Positions 12,238 through 12,252 of a stretch of 12,252 nt of DNA are shown here, in pieces. How positions within the stretch are numbered: position 1 is the first letter of the stretch; each line of letters starts with the position of its first letter. The DNA is taken from positions 1 to 12,252 of the forward strand of contig JADGED010000024.1 in assembly GCA_016744555.1 (NCBI GenBank), written 5' to 3'. The notes below the pieces were generated by a model. It worked only from the letters and a program-made list of their open reading frames with translations. It did not search any database and had not been told where the DNA came from. The translations under genes were made by a program, and so were the position numbers. Source of the DNA: Desulfuromonadaceae bacterium (GTDB taxonomy: Bacteria; Desulfobacterota; Desulfuromonadia; Desulfuromonadales; Geopsychrobacteraceae).

Positions 12238-12252
12238 TGGCGTCCCCAGGGG
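12238..12252 (-). tRNA. 3' end of a tRNA, probably tRNA-Glu (cut by window edge)
   Basis: On the - strand the last 15 bases read CCCC-TGGGGAC-G-CCA. This fits the end of a T stem, the 3' acceptor strand TGGGGAC, discriminator G and an encoded CCA. The implied 5' acceptor strand GTCCCCA and the G discriminator match bacterial tRNA-Glu closely (E. coli tRNA-Glu ends GGGGACGCCA). The terminator just downstream supports a real tRNA gene end. The anticodon is outside the window, so the identity is inferred. Confidence 0.7.

Overview
The window looks like chromosome from a Gram-negative, anaerobic-type deltaproteobacterium (Desulfobacterota, Desulfuromonadia/Geobacter-like). This is inferred from the run cinA-recA-pilT-recX-alaS, from an AlaRS with a cysteine-rich insertion, and from a histidine kinase and a DUF4388 response regulator beside roadblock proteins. 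No IS element, phage gene, CRISPR array or rRNA was seen.

Left part (1-4382, + strand): a 5' region with a good sigma70-type promoter (91-118) is followed by six tightly packed genes. They encode a soluble PAS histidine kinase, a response regulator (receiver, DUF4388/PATAN, roadblock-like C-terminus), a roadblock protein with a second helical domain, a single-domain roadblock protein, a small nitroreductase-fold flavoprotein and a SlyD-like FKBP peptidyl-prolyl isomerase. The first four look like one signalling unit with three successive roadblock-type domains. Roadblock modules usually act on MglA/Ras-like GTPases, but no GTPase is encoded here. This is the most unusual feature of the window.

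Middle part (4379-7698, - strand): alaS, a VF530-family DNA-binding protein and arfB (stalled-ribosome hydrolase) form a compact operon. Its last stop codon overlaps the stop codon of the opposing FKBP gene by four bases. The gap 7699-7942 upstream of alaS holds a short + strand stretch resembling a decayed piece of a DUF1697 gene.

Right part (7943-12252, - strand): cinA, recA, pilT and recX, in transcription order. The cinA-recA gap carries two short perfect dyads that could be operators or mRNA structures. At the right edge lie a rho-independent terminator and the 3' end of a CCA-encoding tRNA, probably tRNA-Glu, transcribed toward cinA.

Several starts were moved inward from the longest open frame because Shine-Dalgarno placement and family length fit better: alaS at 7698, pilT at 9584 and cinA at 12070.
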